64,000 bases of DNA from Desulforamulus ruminis DSM 2154 (GCF_000215085.1 NC_015589.1:3174120-3238119); one strand, 5' to 3'. Counted from the stretch's first letter, positions 16,511 through 26,150 are shown. A program made the numbers and translations. Notes: generated by a model from the letters alone, not told the origin.

Positions 16511-17068
16511 TCACTCAAGGTTGGTATGGCGTTTCTCCATCTCTTTTTCTGTCTGACTCAGTTTCTCTTTAAGCAAAACCACCACCATTTCCAGCATCAG
16601 TAATTGCGCTTGCTCAAAAAGGGCACCCATGGGCTGGAGCGACTGCCGGCTTGCCGGGTCATCCTTCATGGTCTGAGCCGGGATTTTAATAATGACGTCC
16701 GCCTGCCGGGGCAGAGGAGAATCCGGGTGAGCGGTCATAAAGGCAATCCGGGCCCCGGCTTGCCGGGCAATGCCCTGCAGGGCTTCAACGGTTGAAAGAT
16801 ACCCGGTGCCGGAACTGGTTATAAATAAATCCCCGGCCCCAATCCCCGGCGTAGTCACATCTCCCACCATATGAACCCGGATGCCCAGGTGCATCAGCCG
16901 CATGGTAAAGGCCTGCAGCATTAACCTTTCCCGGCCTAAGCCATACAGAAACACACGGTTGGCCCGGACGATCTCATCCGTTAAGGCGGCTATTTCCGTT
17001 TCCTCAATCTCCCTAAAAACAGAACTTAGTTCGTCCAGCATCTGCTGCTTTAATTGACCGTAACGCAT
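16511..17068 (-). CDS. hxlB: SIS-domain sugar phosphate isomerase, 6-phospho-3-hexuloisomerase-like
   Basis: The 185-residue protein is a single SIS domain of the HxlB/PHI group: VFLYGLGRERLMLQAFTMRLMHLG, the sugar-phosphate loop ITSSGTGYLSTVEAL and C-terminal QPMGALFEQAQLLMLE. PHI interconverts 3-hexulose 6-phosphate and fructose 6-phosphate. No 3-hexulose-6-phosphate synthase partner is seen, so here it may act on another ketose phosphate of the polyol route. It is the last gene of the operon, with ATG 17068 behind GGGAGG. Confidence 0.75.
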   Translation of the reverse strand: MRYGQLKQQMLDELSSVFREIEETEIAALTDEIVRANRVFLYGLGRERLMLQAFTMRLMHLGIRVHMVGDVTTPGIGAGDLFITSSGTGYLSTVEALQGIARQAGARIAFMTAHPDSPLPRQADVIIKIPAQTMKDDPASRQSLQPMGALFEQAQLLMLEMVVVLLKEKLSQTEKEMEKRHTNLE

Positions 17069-17089
17069 GGAGTTCCCTCCCTTTTATAA

Positions 17090-18016
17090 TCAGATTCCCC
17101 GGCGGGTTAAGGCTTCCTGCCAATATTCCACACTCCGGGTAATTTCCTCCATGACTTTAGCGTCCTCCTCTTCAAAGGGATGCCCTACCTCCACCAGCAG
17201 GACCGCCTCTTGAGAACCGGATTTCTCCAGACAGTCCAGCACCCTATCGGCATGAATGATGCCCCGGGCGTTATATTCCGGCGTGAAGGGCCAGTGCCGG
17301 TCCAGCTTGCCGTCGGACTGCTGCAAATGGATGATGGGGGCGGCCTGCCCTAATTTCTCCAGCCACAGGTAGGGGTCCCGCTCCTCGGGAGGGGCCAGGG
17401 GGCTGGTTGCGTGTCCGGTATCCAGGCAAAGGGCCAAACGGGCTCCATCCTCTCCGGCCAGATGATTGATTCTTTCCAGACACTGTCGGGTCTCGGCAAT
17501 GGTCACCGGCCCTTCCCTCCGCACCGGAGTGGGTTCCCAGTAAAATTCCTTAATGCCGTAGTGCCGGGCTGTTTTTAATAAATGAGCCATGGCTTCGCCG
17601 GCCCATTCTTCCAGATACCTGCGCCGGGCCTCCTGTGCAAAGGTGGGAACATCCAGACCGCCAAAGGGCCCCCCGGTAAAGGCCGCTCCCAAATCCCGGG
17701 TCATGGCAAAGGCCCTGCCAAACCAGTCCAAGCCATCCAGCCTTCCCTCCAACAAAGGATGGTACAGTAGATTGTGTGAATAAATGGCCAGGCCGGTAAA
17801 GGTGGAATGGAGGGTCACGTCATATTTTAAACAGGCCTTTTTGACCCTTTGACAATAGGTGCCAACCAAATCCGCATTGGCCCGGGGATCGAACTGGTCA
17901 AAGGAAAACTGGATAAGATCCAGGCCCAGTTGACTTTTGACCATCTTTACCCAGTCCTCCGGGTCCGGCCAGCGCTTTACCGTAAATCCGGTGGAGATAC
18001 CCAGTGTAACCTTCAT
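17090..18016 (-). CDS. TIM-barrel sugar isomerase/epimerase (xylose isomerase-like)
   Basis: This AP-endonuclease-2-like TIM barrel (308 residues) includes conserved metal-binding positions: Glu in FYWEPTP, Asp and His in CLDTGHA, His-Gln in IIHLQQSDG and Glu in LLVEVGHPFE. The family isomerises or epimerises free or phosphorylated ketoses; the substrate is not evident. ATG 18016 is preferred because it follows GGGAGAGGG, while ATG 18034 overlaps that site. It is the penultimate gene of the polyol operon, 21 bases before the SIS gene. Confidence 0.75.
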   Translation of the reverse strand: MKVTLGISTGFTVKRWPDPEDWVKMVKSQLGLDLIQFSFDQFDPRANADLVGTYCQRVKKACLKYDVTLHSTFTGLAIYSHNLLYHPLLEGRLDGLDWFGRAFAMTRDLGAAFTGGPFGGLDVPTFAQEARRRYLEEWAGEAMAHLLKTARHYGIKEFYWEPTPVRREGPVTIAETRQCLERINHLAGEDGARLALCLDTGHATSPLAPPEERDPYLWLEKLGQAAPIIHLQQSDGKLDRHWPFTPEYNARGIIHADRVLDCLEKSGSQEAVLLVEVGHPFEEEDAKVMEEITRSVEYWQEALTRRGI

Positions 18017-18102
18017 CTCTTGACCCTCTCCCATCTTTTCATTGGTCCCTTTGGATATAAAAACAGGCTGCCTCCGGCAACCCGATGTGAATATATATTA
18101 CT

Positions 18103-19086
18103 TCATTTGGCCTTTAACCCCATTCGATTTTCCACTTCCAACCGAAGGGGCAGGGCTGAAATGGCTCCGTTTTTCGTGCAGGTTAAGGCTCCGGCGATGT
18201 TGGCAAAAAAACAAAACTCCTCCAGGATTGCCGGGGAAAGAGAGGTCACCTGACGGGGATGGCCCAGCCCCCAGTCCGCCAGCCGGGTTAACATGGCTGC
18301 CGTAAAGGCGTCCCCGGCCCCGGTGGTATCCACCGGGGTGATGGAAATTCCCCGGATAGTCCGGCCTGATTTCTTTGTTTTATAGTAACAACCCCGGGCC
18401 CCCAGGGTTACTAAGATTAAATCCGGACCCAGGTTCAGCAAGGCCGTGGCCCCTTCTTCCAGACTGACTCCGGGACCCACCAGAAAGTTCAGCTCTTCTT
18501 CGCTCACTTTAACCAAATGCGCCCACTGCAGGGCTTGCGTTATCTCCTTACGGGCCTGGTTTAGGGAAGGCCAAAGGGCCTCCCTCAGATTAACGTCCAG
18601 GGAAACCGTTTTACCCGCCTCCCGGGCCAGTTTTACCGCATGGTAAGTAGCGCTGCGGCTGGGCTCGGCAATGAGGGAAACGGTGCCAAAGTGCAGGATC
18701 CTGGTTTCCTGAATATAGCCGGAATGAATTTCTTCTTTAGCCAGCAAAATATCGGCGCAGGGTTCCCGGTAAAAAATGAACTCCCGTTCCCCGTTCTCTT
18801 TTAAAGTCACGAAAGCCAGACCGGTTTTGGCCTCCCCGGTAATAACCGCTGCCGCGGTATCCACCCGGTTCTCCGCCAGGGTCTGCAGCAGGAACCGCCC
18901 AAAGGGGTCCTGCCCGAATTTTCCCACAAAACCGGCGTTTCCTCCCAAGCGGGCAACGCCCACAGCCACATTGGCAGGTGCTCCTCCCGGCCGTTTTTCA
19001 AAGGCGGGTGTATCTGCAAGGCCCTTGCCCGGGAGAGTTGGAATAAAATCAATGATCGCTTCCCCAACGGTAATAATATCCGGCAT
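18103..19086 (-). CDS. PfkB-family carbohydrate kinase, fructokinase-like
   Basis: The 327-residue ribokinase-fold enzyme has an N-terminal VGEAIIDFIP, the substrate motif GGAPANVAVGVARLGG (about residues 33-48) and the catalytic signature DTTGAGDAF near residue 257. It resembles bacterial fructokinases. It would phosphorylate the ketose made by the dehydrogenases upstream. ATG 19086 follows GAGGAGG; a TTG at 19101 overlaps that site. It lies 15 bases after xylB. A second PfkB kinase is at 27387, so the operon may handle two ketoses. Confidence 0.85.
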   Translation of the reverse strand: MPDIITVGEAIIDFIPTLPGKGLADTPAFEKRPGGAPANVAVGVARLGGNAGFVGKFGQDPFGRFLLQTLAENRVDTAAAVITGEAKTGLAFVTLKENGEREFIFYREPCADILLAKEEIHSGYIQETRILHFGTVSLIAEPSRSATYHAVKLAREAGKTVSLDVNLREALWPSLNQARKEITQALQWAHLVKVSEEELNFLVGPGVSLEEGATALLNLGPDLILVTLGARGCYYKTKKSGRTIRGISITPVDTTGAGDAFTAAMLTRLADWGLGHPRQVTSLSPAILEEFCFFANIAGALTCTKNGAISALPLRLEVENRMGLKAK

Positions 19087-19101
19087 GAAGCACCTCCTCA
19101 A

Positions 19102-20634
19102 CTAAATGTCTTTTAAGCGCCAAAAAAGGGATTTTAAAGACGGGTAGGCCTCCCTGTAAAGGGGATACAGGCGGTCATAGCATTGTACGTTCTCCGCAAT
19201 GGGCAGCACTCCCCGCAGTTCTTGGCTGCTGCAGGCAGCGGCGGCAGCCTCTTCCACCGAAGGCCAGCAGCCTGCCCCAACGGCTCCCAGGATGGCCGCC
19301 CCGTAGGCCGGTCCATCGGAGTTTTCCATCAGGTTCAGCGGCAGGCCCAAAACATCGGCTAAAATTTGACGCCACACCGGGCTGCGCCCGCCCCCTCCGG
19401 TAATGCGCAGGTCTTCCAGGGCCAAACCCAACTCCTTCATAATTTCCAGGGTATCCCTTAAGCTAAAAGCCACCCCTTCCAGGATGGAACGCACCAAGTG
19501 GCCCTTATGGTGCTTCAGGCTCAAGCCCAGAAACACACCCCGGGCCAGGGGATCCGCATGGGGTGTTCTCTCGCCGGATAGATAAGGCAGGAAGAGAAGC
19601 CCTTCGGAGCCCGCAGGGATTAAACCGGCCTGATCATTTAATAGTTCGTAAGGATCCTTGGCCAATTCTTGGGCAGCAGCCCGTTCTTCACCGGCCAAGG
19701 CATCCCTGTACCAGCGCAGGGATCCCCCGGCAGCCAAGGTTACGCCCATAAGGTGCCACTGACCGGGCACCGCATGGCAAAAGGTATGTAGTCTTCCTGC
19801 CGGATCCACCGCAGGGGTTCTGCTGGGAGTAAAGACTACCCCGGAAGTACCCAGGCTAACGGTGGCCATTCCCGGCCGGATGATGCCGCTGCCCACGGCT
19901 CCGGCAGCATTATCCCCGGCTCCGGCCACCACGGGTATCCCCTGGGGAAGCCCGGTATCCGCAGCTCCCCGGGCATGCACCCGGCCGGTCACCTGGGGAC
20001 TTTCAAAGACCTCCGCCAGCCAGGCCGGAGGAATGTCCAATGCTGCCAGCATTTCACCGCTCCACTGGCGGTTGATCACGTCCAAAAGCAGCATGCCGCT
20101 GGCATCCGAGACATCGGTGGCAAAAACACCCGTTAGCCGCCAGCGGATATAGTCCTTGGGCAGTAAGACCTTGGCCACCCGCCGGTAGTTTTCCGGTTCA
20201 TGATTACGCAGCCACAGAATCTTGGGCGCGGTAAATCCCGCCAGAGCCGGGTTGGCCACCAGTTCAATCAATCTTTTGTCTCCCACGGCAGCCGTGATTT
20301 CCCGGCATTCCTCGGCAGTGCGTTGGTCGCACCAGAGAATGGCCTCCCGGATAATGCCACCCTGACGGTCCAGAAACACCGAGCCGTGCATCTGCCCGGT
20401 CAACCCGATCCCCTTGATTTGCGCCGCGGCAACCCTGCCGTCCCTCAAAATGGCGGCAACGGCCTCACAAGTGGCATAGTACCAATCCTCAGGATTCTGC
20501 TCCGCCCAGCCGGGCTGAGGGATGTGCAGGGGATACTCCCGGGTGGCCTGGGTCACCCCTTTTCCCTGTTCATCCATGATCAGGGCTTTCACTCCGGTGG
20601 TACCGATGTCTATACCTAAAAATAAGCTCTGCAT
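19102..20634 (-). CDS. xylB: Xylulokinase (FGGY family)
   Basis: The 510-residue kinase phosphorylates D-xylulose. Visible FGGY features are GIDIGTTGVKALIMD at the N-terminus, the catalytic-side WCDQRT near residue 104, GAGDNAAGAVGSG (about 240) and the C-terminal LRITGGGGRSPVWRQILADVLG. The closeness to XylB over RhaB or GlpK comes from the LAEVF..Q.TG and SLGTSGVVF patterns. It suggests that D-arabitol or xylitol, which give xylulose, are among the operon's substrates. The start is ATG 20634 behind GGAGG. Confidence 0.88.
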   Translation of the reverse strand: MQSLFLGIDIGTTGVKALIMDEQGKGVTQATREYPLHIPQPGWAEQNPEDWYYATCEAVAAILRDGRVAAAQIKGIGLTGQMHGSVFLDRQGGIIREAILWCDQRTAEECREITAAVGDKRLIELVANPALAGFTAPKILWLRNHEPENYRRVAKVLLPKDYIRWRLTGVFATDVSDASGMLLLDVINRQWSGEMLAALDIPPAWLAEVFESPQVTGRVHARGAADTGLPQGIPVVAGAGDNAAGAVGSGIIRPGMATVSLGTSGVVFTPSRTPAVDPAGRLHTFCHAVPGQWHLMGVTLAAGGSLRWYRDALAGEERAAAQELAKDPYELLNDQAGLIPAGSEGLLFLPYLSGERTPHADPLARGVFLGLSLKHHKGHLVRSILEGVAFSLRDTLEIMKELGLALEDLRITGGGGRSPVWRQILADVLGLPLNLMENSDGPAYGAAILGAVGAGCWPSVEEAAAAACSSQELRGVLPIAENVQCYDRLYPLYREAYPSLKSLFWRLKDI

Positions 20635-20643
20635 GGGCGCCTC

Positions 20644-21657
20644 CTACTTTTTCCAGGGTCGCACAAGAACTTTCAGATCCTTACTGCCTTTGGGCTGTGA
20701 CAAGTAGGCGGGAAAGTCATCCAGGCTGATTTCCGCAGTGGTTAGGGGATCGCAAACAACCACACCGTTCTTTAACAAATGGATAGCCGGATAAAAGGTA
20801 AAGAGCAGAGCCATGGTGCCCAATATTTCCCAATCCTTATTGTAAATATCAAAGGGACTTACGGATACTTTGGCTTCCCTGGGGGCACAGCCAAACTGCA
20901 TGATTTTGGCCCGGTTGCCGGCATATTGAAACATATTTTCAATAACCGCAGGCACGCCGGTGGCATCAATGACCACATCAAAACCCAGGGGGTATTCTTC
21001 CCTAAGTCCGGCAGTGCCGGCAAAGGTTTTATGGGCGCCCAATTGCCGGGCTATGGTCAATTTATCTTCAGCCCGGTCCACAACCACCACTTCCGAGGCC
21101 CCGCCTTTAAGAATGGACTGCATCAGCAGCAGGCCCATGGGCCCGGAACCAAAGAGCAGCACCTTGTCGCCAAACCGGATGTTCAAACGCCGCATGGCAT
21201 AAACCACGCAGGAAAGAGGTTCCACAAAGGCCCCTTCCTGAAAACTCATGGTATCCGGCAGGCGGTACAGGTTCTTGGCCGGAACCACCACATATTCCGC
21301 AAAGGCCCCGTTCAGGGTAACGCCGATGGCGTTCCAGTTTTGACACATGTTCCCCTGATTGTTCAGGCAATAATAACATTCCCCGCAATAGACCGATGGG
21401 TCTACGGCCACCCGTTCCGCCAATTGCCAGTGCTCTACCCCCGGCCCCAATTCATGAATGGTACCGGAAAATTCGTGCCCGGCAATCAGGGGATAGGAAG
21501 AAAGGAAGTCCCCTTCCAAAATGTGATAGTCGGTGCCGCAAACGCCGCAGGCCTCCACCTTTACCACCACCTGACCCGGTCCCGGGGTGGGGTAGGGGAC
21601 TTCTTGAAGGACGATGTTATGGGGGCCTTGAATCACCGCCGCTTTCATTGTTTTCAT
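20644..21657 (-). CDS. Zinc-dependent medium-chain dehydrogenase (polyol type)
   Basis: This 337-residue MDR enzyme has the catalytic zinc ligands in CGVCGTDYHILEG and GHEFSG, structural-zinc cysteines in CGECYYCLNNQGNMC, and a Rossmann motif GSGPMGLLL near residue 165. It would oxidise a sugar alcohol to a ketose with NAD(P). The frame extends into the neighbouring gene up to 21846, but that part is antisense-like; ATG 21657 follows AAGGAGG with good spacing. It is a paralogue of the next dehydrogenase, which suggests different polyol substrates. Confidence 0.87.
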   Translation of the reverse strand: MKTMKAAVIQGPHNIVLQEVPYPTPGPGQVVVKVEACGVCGTDYHILEGDFLSSYPLIAGHEFSGTIHELGPGVEHWQLAERVAVDPSVYCGECYYCLNNQGNMCQNWNAIGVTLNGAFAEYVVVPAKNLYRLPDTMSFQEGAFVEPLSCVVYAMRRLNIRFGDKVLLFGSGPMGLLLMQSILKGGASEVVVVDRAEDKLTIARQLGAHKTFAGTAGLREEYPLGFDVVIDATGVPAVIENMFQYAGNRAKIMQFGCAPREAKVSVSPFDIYNKDWEILGTMALLFTFYPAIHLLKNGVVVCDPLTTAEISLDDFPAYLSQPKGSKDLKVLVRPWKK

Positions 21658-21670
21658 GTGGGATTCCTCC

Positions 21671-22711
21671 TTACAGGTTGACCATGACTTTAATACTGCC
21701 CTGCTTATCGGTCCTGGCCAGATCCAGGGCTTCCTTGGCCTGTTCCAGGGCAAACCGGTGCGTGACCAGCTTTTCCACCGGGGCAATACCGCTGGCCAAC
21801 AGTTCAACCGCCCGGGGATAGGTATTGGCATAGCGGAAAATACCAAAGATATCTAATTCGCCATCGGCAATATCAAATACATTAAAAGGAACTTCCGGCT
21901 GGGGCGGCAGTCCTACCAGGGCCACCTTACCTCCCCGGCGGGCCACCCGCACAGCCATTAAATTGGTGGCCGTACTGCCGGCTGTCTCCAGGGCCACATC
22001 CACACCAACGCCCCCGGTTTCCTTCATGATGGCCTCATAGACATCCTGTTCCCCGGCGTTAATCACCGTGGTGGCGCCCATTTCCCCGGCCATCTGCAGC
22101 CGGATGGGGGCCAGATCCACAGCAATGATTTTGGTGGCGCCAAAAGCCCTGGCAGCCACCACCGCCAGTTGCCCCACGGGGCCCAGGCCTAAAACCGCCA
22201 CGGTATCCCCGGGTTTTACCCCGGCCCGCTTGCAGGCGTGCAGCCCCACGGAAAAGGGTTCAACCAGGGAAGCCGCTTCATAGCTCATATGATCGGGAAT
22301 GGGATGCAGAAAATCCCCCCGCATGGCCAGATATTCGCAGAAGGCGCCATCCACCGGAGGAGTGGCCAGGAATACCACGTCCGGACACAAATTATAGCGG
22401 CCCTCTTTGCAGAATTTGCACTTGCCGCAGGTAACACCGGGCTCAATGGCTACCCGCTGCCCCACTTTAAGACCGGCAACATCCTCGCCTACCGCCATGA
22501 TTTCGCCACCGGCCTCGTGCCCAAGAATCATCGGTTCTTCCACTACATAACGGCCTATTTTGCCGTGCTCATAATAGTGCACGTCGGAACCGCAAACCCC
22601 CACGGCTTTAATCTTTACCAGCGCCTCGTCGGGTTTAATCCGGGGCACCGGGACCTCTTCTACCCGAACATCTCCGGATCCGTAAAGAATACCGGCTTTC
22701 ATTTTCTCCAT
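21671..22711 (-). CDS. gutB: Sorbitol (L-iditol 2-)dehydrogenase, zinc MDR family
   Basis: The 346-residue protein matches sorbitol/xylitol dehydrogenases: CGVCGSDVHYYEHGKIG, PMILGHEAGGE, the four cysteines of CGKCKFCKEGRYNLC, the substrate-loop EPFSVGLHACKRAG and the coenzyme motif GLGPVGQLAV. It oxidises sorbitol to fructose or xylitol to xylulose with NAD. ATG 22711 follows GGAGGAG; the ORF extension to 22747 has no such support. It follows the transporter permease genes, which couples uptake to oxidation. Confidence 0.88.
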   Translation of the reverse strand: MEKMKAGILYGSGDVRVEEVPVPRIKPDEALVKIKAVGVCGSDVHYYEHGKIGRYVVEEPMILGHEAGGEIMAVGEDVAGLKVGQRVAIEPGVTCGKCKFCKEGRYNLCPDVVFLATPPVDGAFCEYLAMRGDFLHPIPDHMSYEAASLVEPFSVGLHACKRAGVKPGDTVAVLGLGPVGQLAVVAARAFGATKIIAVDLAPIRLQMAGEMGATTVINAGEQDVYEAIMKETGGVGVDVALETAGSTATNLMAVRVARRGGKVALVGLPPQPEVPFNVFDIADGELDIFGIFRYANTYPRAVELLASGIAPVEKLVTHRFALEQAKEALDLARTDKQGSIKVMVNL

Positions 22712-22774
22712 GTTTTCACTCCTCCACTCACTTAAACTCTTTATCACAGACGGGGCGGCCTACCCCGAATTTTT

Positions 22775-23614
22775 CTATTTTACGGCCCCCATGGATAACC
22801 CGCGCACTAAATACTTGCGTACCGCCAATCCAGCCAGCAGCATGGGGGTAATGATAACGGTGCCGGTGGCCATGGCCTGCCCCCAGGCAATGCCCGTTTG
22901 GCTGATCAGCAGCGAGGCGGCAACCGGGATGGTTTGATTTTCATGGCTGGTGAAGACCGAGGCAAAGGCAAAATCATTCCAGGCAAACATCAGGCAGAGA
23001 ATGCCGGTGGCCACTAAACCCGGCGTTACCTGGGGCAGGGCAATACGGTAAAAGGCCTGGAATTTGGTGGCTCCGTCCACCATGGCCGCATGTTCCATAT
23101 CCGGCGGCAGTTCTGCAAAGAAAGTCAGCATCATCCAGAGAGCAAAGGGTAAATTAAAAGTTGTATAGGCAAAGACCAACCCAAAGGTCGTGCCAATCAA
23201 GTGAAACTTGGCAAAGATTAAATAGAGGGGTACAATGGCTGCGGCAATGGGTGTCATGCGGGTGCTGATCACCCAGAAGGCAATGTCTTTGCCTCTTTTG
23301 TAGTTCCCCCGGGCCAGAGCGTAGCCACCCAGCGTGCCTAAAAACAAAGCGATAAAGGTTGAAGACACCGCCGCAATGACGCTATTCTTCAGGAAGTTGC
23401 TAAAGTTCCCCTCGTTAAACATAAAGGCATAGGTGGCAAAGGTGGGCTTAAAGGAAAATTGGGGGGGCATGGAAAACATATTGGCTTCTGTTTTTAAAGA
23501 GGAAAGCACCATCCACACAATGGGCAGTAAAGCCCAAACCATGGCCATGGCCAAAGCGGTATAAATCAAAACAGTGGTGATGCCTTTGCGCATTGAGCGA
23601 TTTCCTGCGGTCAT
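22775..23614 (-). CDS. ABC sugar/polyol transporter permease (MalG type)
   Basis: The 279-residue inner-membrane protein has six predicted transmembrane segments and the EAA loop of carbohydrate uptake permeases (HAAMVDGATKFQAFYRIALP, about residues 190-210). It pairs with the MalF-type permease encoded 1 base upstream. The start is ATG 23614 behind GGGAGGG. Together with the ATPase at 26299 and the lipoprotein at 24627 it forms a CUT1-type importer, probably for polyols as in the Smo and Mtl systems. Confidence 0.9.
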   Translation of the reverse strand: MTAGNRSMRKGITTVLIYTALAMAMVWALLPIVWMVLSSLKTEANMFSMPPQFSFKPTFATYAFMFNEGNFSNFLKNSVIAAVSSTFIALFLGTLGGYALARGNYKRGKDIAFWVISTRMTPIAAAIVPLYLIFAKFHLIGTTFGLVFAYTTFNLPFALWMMLTFFAELPPDMEHAAMVDGATKFQAFYRIALPQVTPGLVATGILCLMFAWNDFAFASVFTSHENQTIPVAASLLISQTGIAWGQAMATGTVIITPMLLAGLAVRKYLVRGLSMGAVK

Positions 23615-23615
23615 G

Positions 23616-24554
23616 TTATTCCCTCCCGTACATTACTGTAATAAAGGCTTTACCCAGCAGGGTGGTGACCAGCAGCATGGAAAGGCCGATGGCTGCGGCA
23701 AAACCGATGTCCATAAAGCGAAAGGCCACGTCAAAAAGCCTTAAACCAATAATTTTGGTACTATCCGCAGGCCCTCCGGCGGTGGTGATAAAAATGGCGT
23801 CGATAAAACGCATGATATCCATGGAGCGAATCAACAGGGCCACCACAATAATCCGGGATGACAACGGCAGGATCACATAGCGGAGCTTTTGCCAGTAACT
23901 GGCCCCGTCCACTTCAGCCGCTTCCAAAGGTTCCGAAGGCAAGGACTGCAGACCGGACAGTACAATCAAGGTGATCAAAGGCGTCCATTCCCAAACATCA
24001 ATCATAATGACCGCCGGCAGGGCTGTACCTACGGTCCCGAATATATCAATATGTACGCCCAGCAGTTGTAAGAACCAGGCATATAAACCATAACTGCTGT
24101 TTAGGAGAAACCAGCCCAGCAGGCCCGCTACAATGGGAGCCACAAAAATAGGCAGCATCCAGAGGGTTACAAAAATATTGCGGCCCCAGGGCGTGGCATA
24201 GAGCAGCAGGGCAATGCCCACGCCAAGAACCAGTTCCAGAGACAGCCCCGCCAGGGCATACACAAAGGTAACTTTCCAGGACTGTATAATGAGGGGGTCC
24301 TGCACCAGCCGAACCCAGTTGCGAAAACCCGCAAAGGTCGGATCATCCATGGCCAGTGCAAAATCCATCAAACTGGCATAAATCAAATAAAGAAACGGGA
24401 AAATACTCACTGTCGCCAGCACCAATAGGGCTGGAGTTAACATAACATTCTCAGTGGTTAAAAACCGCCTCAAGACTCCCCCGGCCTTGGGGGTGTCCTT
24501 CGGTTGCGGCTGTGGCTGCGGCATCGAAGCTTCTACGGTTTTCCCTGTACTCAA
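23616..24554 (-). CDS. ABC sugar/polyol transporter permease (MalF type)
   Basis: The 312-residue permease has a Pro/Gln-rich cytoplasmic N-terminus (PQPQPQP, about residues 12-18), six membrane segments and an EAA loop (EAAEVDGASYWQKLRYVILP, about residues 215-235). The start appears to be TTG 24554, ten bases after GGGAG. It is separated from the binding-protein gene by a GC-rich hairpin. Confidence 0.9.
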   Translation of the reverse strand: MSTGKTVEASMPQPQPQPKDTPKAGGVLRRFLTTENVMLTPALLVLATVSIFPFLYLIYASLMDFALAMDDPTFAGFRNWVRLVQDPLIIQSWKVTFVYALAGLSLELVLGVGIALLLYATPWGRNIFVTLWMLPIFVAPIVAGLLGWFLLNSSYGLYAWFLQLLGVHIDIFGTVGTALPAVIMIDVWEWTPLITLIVLSGLQSLPSEPLEAAEVDGASYWQKLRYVILPLSSRIIVVALLIRSMDIMRFIDAIFITTAGGPADSTKIIGLRLFDVAFRFMDIGFAAAIGLSMLLVTTLLGKAFITVMYGRE

Positions 24555-24585
24555 AGGTTAACAACTCCCTTCTGCCGGGTTTAGT

Positions 24586-24611
24586 AGGGGCCCCTCTTTG
24601 GCGGGGCCCCT
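24586..24611 (-). other. GC-rich intercistronic hairpin after the binding-protein gene
   Basis: AGGGGCCCC and GGGGCCCCT form a 9-bp perfect stem around an 8-base loop, between the solute-binding protein and permease genes. No U-tract follows. Such hairpins between binding-protein and permease genes often protect the upstream mRNA, which gives more binding protein than permease; that role is inference here. Confidence 0.65.
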
Positions 24612-24626
24612 GGCTCATGATTGATT

Positions 24627-26150
24627 TTAGTTGCCGGTTAAAGTGTCAACCTGCTTGCTGATGGACTCGGCAGTGGCTTTGGAATCCTGCTGTCCTGCCA
24701 GCATCTTGGAAAGTTCGGTAAATACGACGGTATCGATTTGAGGCCATTGGGGAACCTTGGGACGACCATAGGAGTTTTCAGCCTTCCAGGCTTCCAGGGT
24801 CGCGGTCATGGAAGTCAGGTTGGGCATTTTTTTCGCTTCTTCGGAAGTGGGATCTTCCATGGCCTTCTTAACCGAAGCGGTGTTATATACGGAGTTACGG
24901 GAAGGTGTGGCGCCGCCCACCGGAGACTCCAGAATCATCAACTGAGTCTGGGGAGAGGTGGCCCATACCAGGAATAACCAGGCTGCCTTTTGCTCTTTTT
25001 CCGGCGCATTGGCATTAATTCCTACACCGGTGCCGCCGTAGATATTGGCGGAGCGTTTGGGACCCTTGGGCAGGGTGGTCCAGGCTACGTTGCCGGCTAC
25101 TTTGGATTTTTCAGGGTTTTCAAAGGAAGAGGCATATTCGTGCCATTCCGGAGCCATGGCCACTTCACCGGCGGCAAAGGCTTCCGCTAAACCGTTCCAG
25201 TCCCAGGATTTGGAGCTGGGGTGGGCAATTTTCAGCAGCTTGTTGTAAAATTCAAAGGCCTGCAGCGCCTCGGGAGTGGTTAAAGAGGTTTTGCCTGGGT
25301 TGGCGGCGCCCACGCCACCCAGTTCACGATTGGTAAAATAATCGGCACCATAAGCGCTCAGGATGTTGGAGAAATCGCACATCAGGGAATCATACTGCTT
25401 GGCCTGGTGACCGGTGCCATATTTAACGCCTAATTCGGCGGCATGTTGATTAATATATTCAGCCACTTGATAATACTGTTCCCAGGTCATGCCGGGGTTC
25501 GGAGTGGGGTCAAAACCCTTTTCAGCCTGAAACTTGTCTTTAATTTTGGCCATTACATCGGTACGGTAAGCCAGTACCATGGTGGGGCAGTCGTAGGGAA
25601 GGGCGTACAGCTTGTCTTTGGAACCCATGTACCCGTCAATTTCCAGTTGACTTTGAATAAAATCTTCCAGACCGCCGGGAATTTTAGGCAGGGCCGGATC
25701 ATTGTTCAGGGTATTCAGGTCAACAAACTTGCTGGAGTATTTGGCCAGCACCTGATAAGGGTCGGCATAGATCACATGATATTTGGAACTGTTGGCTCCA
25801 AAATCCAGGCCAACCTTTTGTACCAGAGCGCCAAGATCCATTTGCTGAATGTTTACTTTAATGCCGGTGGCATCTTCAAATTCTTTAATATTGGCGGCAA
25901 GGGCGGAACTGGGCGGTGTATTTTCGGAAACCAAGTTGATTTCCACGCCGGCAAACTGTTTCCAGTCAAAACCTTCCGGAGCCTGAATAACCGGTAAATC
26001 CTCTACCTTTTTAAAGGGGCCGTCAACCAACTTGCCCTGGGCGCCGTTATTTTGGGCCGCCTCTTTCTCCTCTTTGCCGCCGCCGCATCCTGCTAAAACC
26101 AGGCTGAGAATGACCAGGCAGCCAATCATCGCAAATAATCTCTTTTTCAA
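24627..26150 (-). CDS. Extracellular solute-binding lipoprotein of the polyol ABC transporter
   Basis: The 507-residue protein has a lipoprotein signal peptide (KKRLFAM..., lipobox LVLAGC, Cys about residue 22) followed by a Gly/Glu/Lys linker. The mature part is a family 1 solute-binding protein with DPYQVLAKYSSKFVDL and NPGMTWEQYYQVAEYI segments and a late GGTGVGINANAPEKEQKAAW region. It is anchored outside the membrane and delivers substrate to the permeases. The start is TTG 26150, well spaced from GGAGGGAAG. It is longer than typical MalE-type proteins (about 400-450). Confidence 0.9.
   Translation of the reverse strand: MKKRLFAMIGCLVILSLVLAGCGGGKEEKEAAQNNGAQGKLVDGPFKKVEDLPVIQAPEGFDWKQFAGVEINLVSENTPPSSALAANIKEFEDATGIKVNIQQMDLGALVQKVGLDFGANSSKYHVIYADPYQVLAKYSSKFVDLNTLNNDPALPKIPGGLEDFIQSQLEIDGYMGSKDKLYALPYDCPTMVLAYRTDVMAKIKDKFQAEKGFDPTPNPGMTWEQYYQVAEYINQHAAELGVKYGTGHQAKQYDSLMCDFSNILSAYGADYFTNRELGGVGAANPGKTSLTTPEALQAFEFYNKLLKIAHPSSKSWDWNGLAEAFAAGEVAMAPEWHEYASSFENPEKSKVAGNVAWTTLPKGPKRSANIYGGTGVGINANAPEKEQKAAWLFLVWATSPQTQLMILESPVGGATPSRNSVYNTASVKKAMEDPTSEEAKKMPNLTSMTATLEAWKAENSYGRPKVPQWPQIDTVVFTELSKMLAGQQDSKATAESISKQVDTLTGN

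Noticed and set aside
20779-21681. 300-codon open frame on the plus strand
   Set aside because: It is antisense to the zinc dehydrogenase gene and has no recognisable domain or ribosome binding site.
21658-21846. N-terminal extension of the dehydrogenase gene
   Set aside because: It is a shifted-frame reading of the neighbouring sorbitol dehydrogenase gene; AAGGAGG-ATG at 21657 marks the real start.
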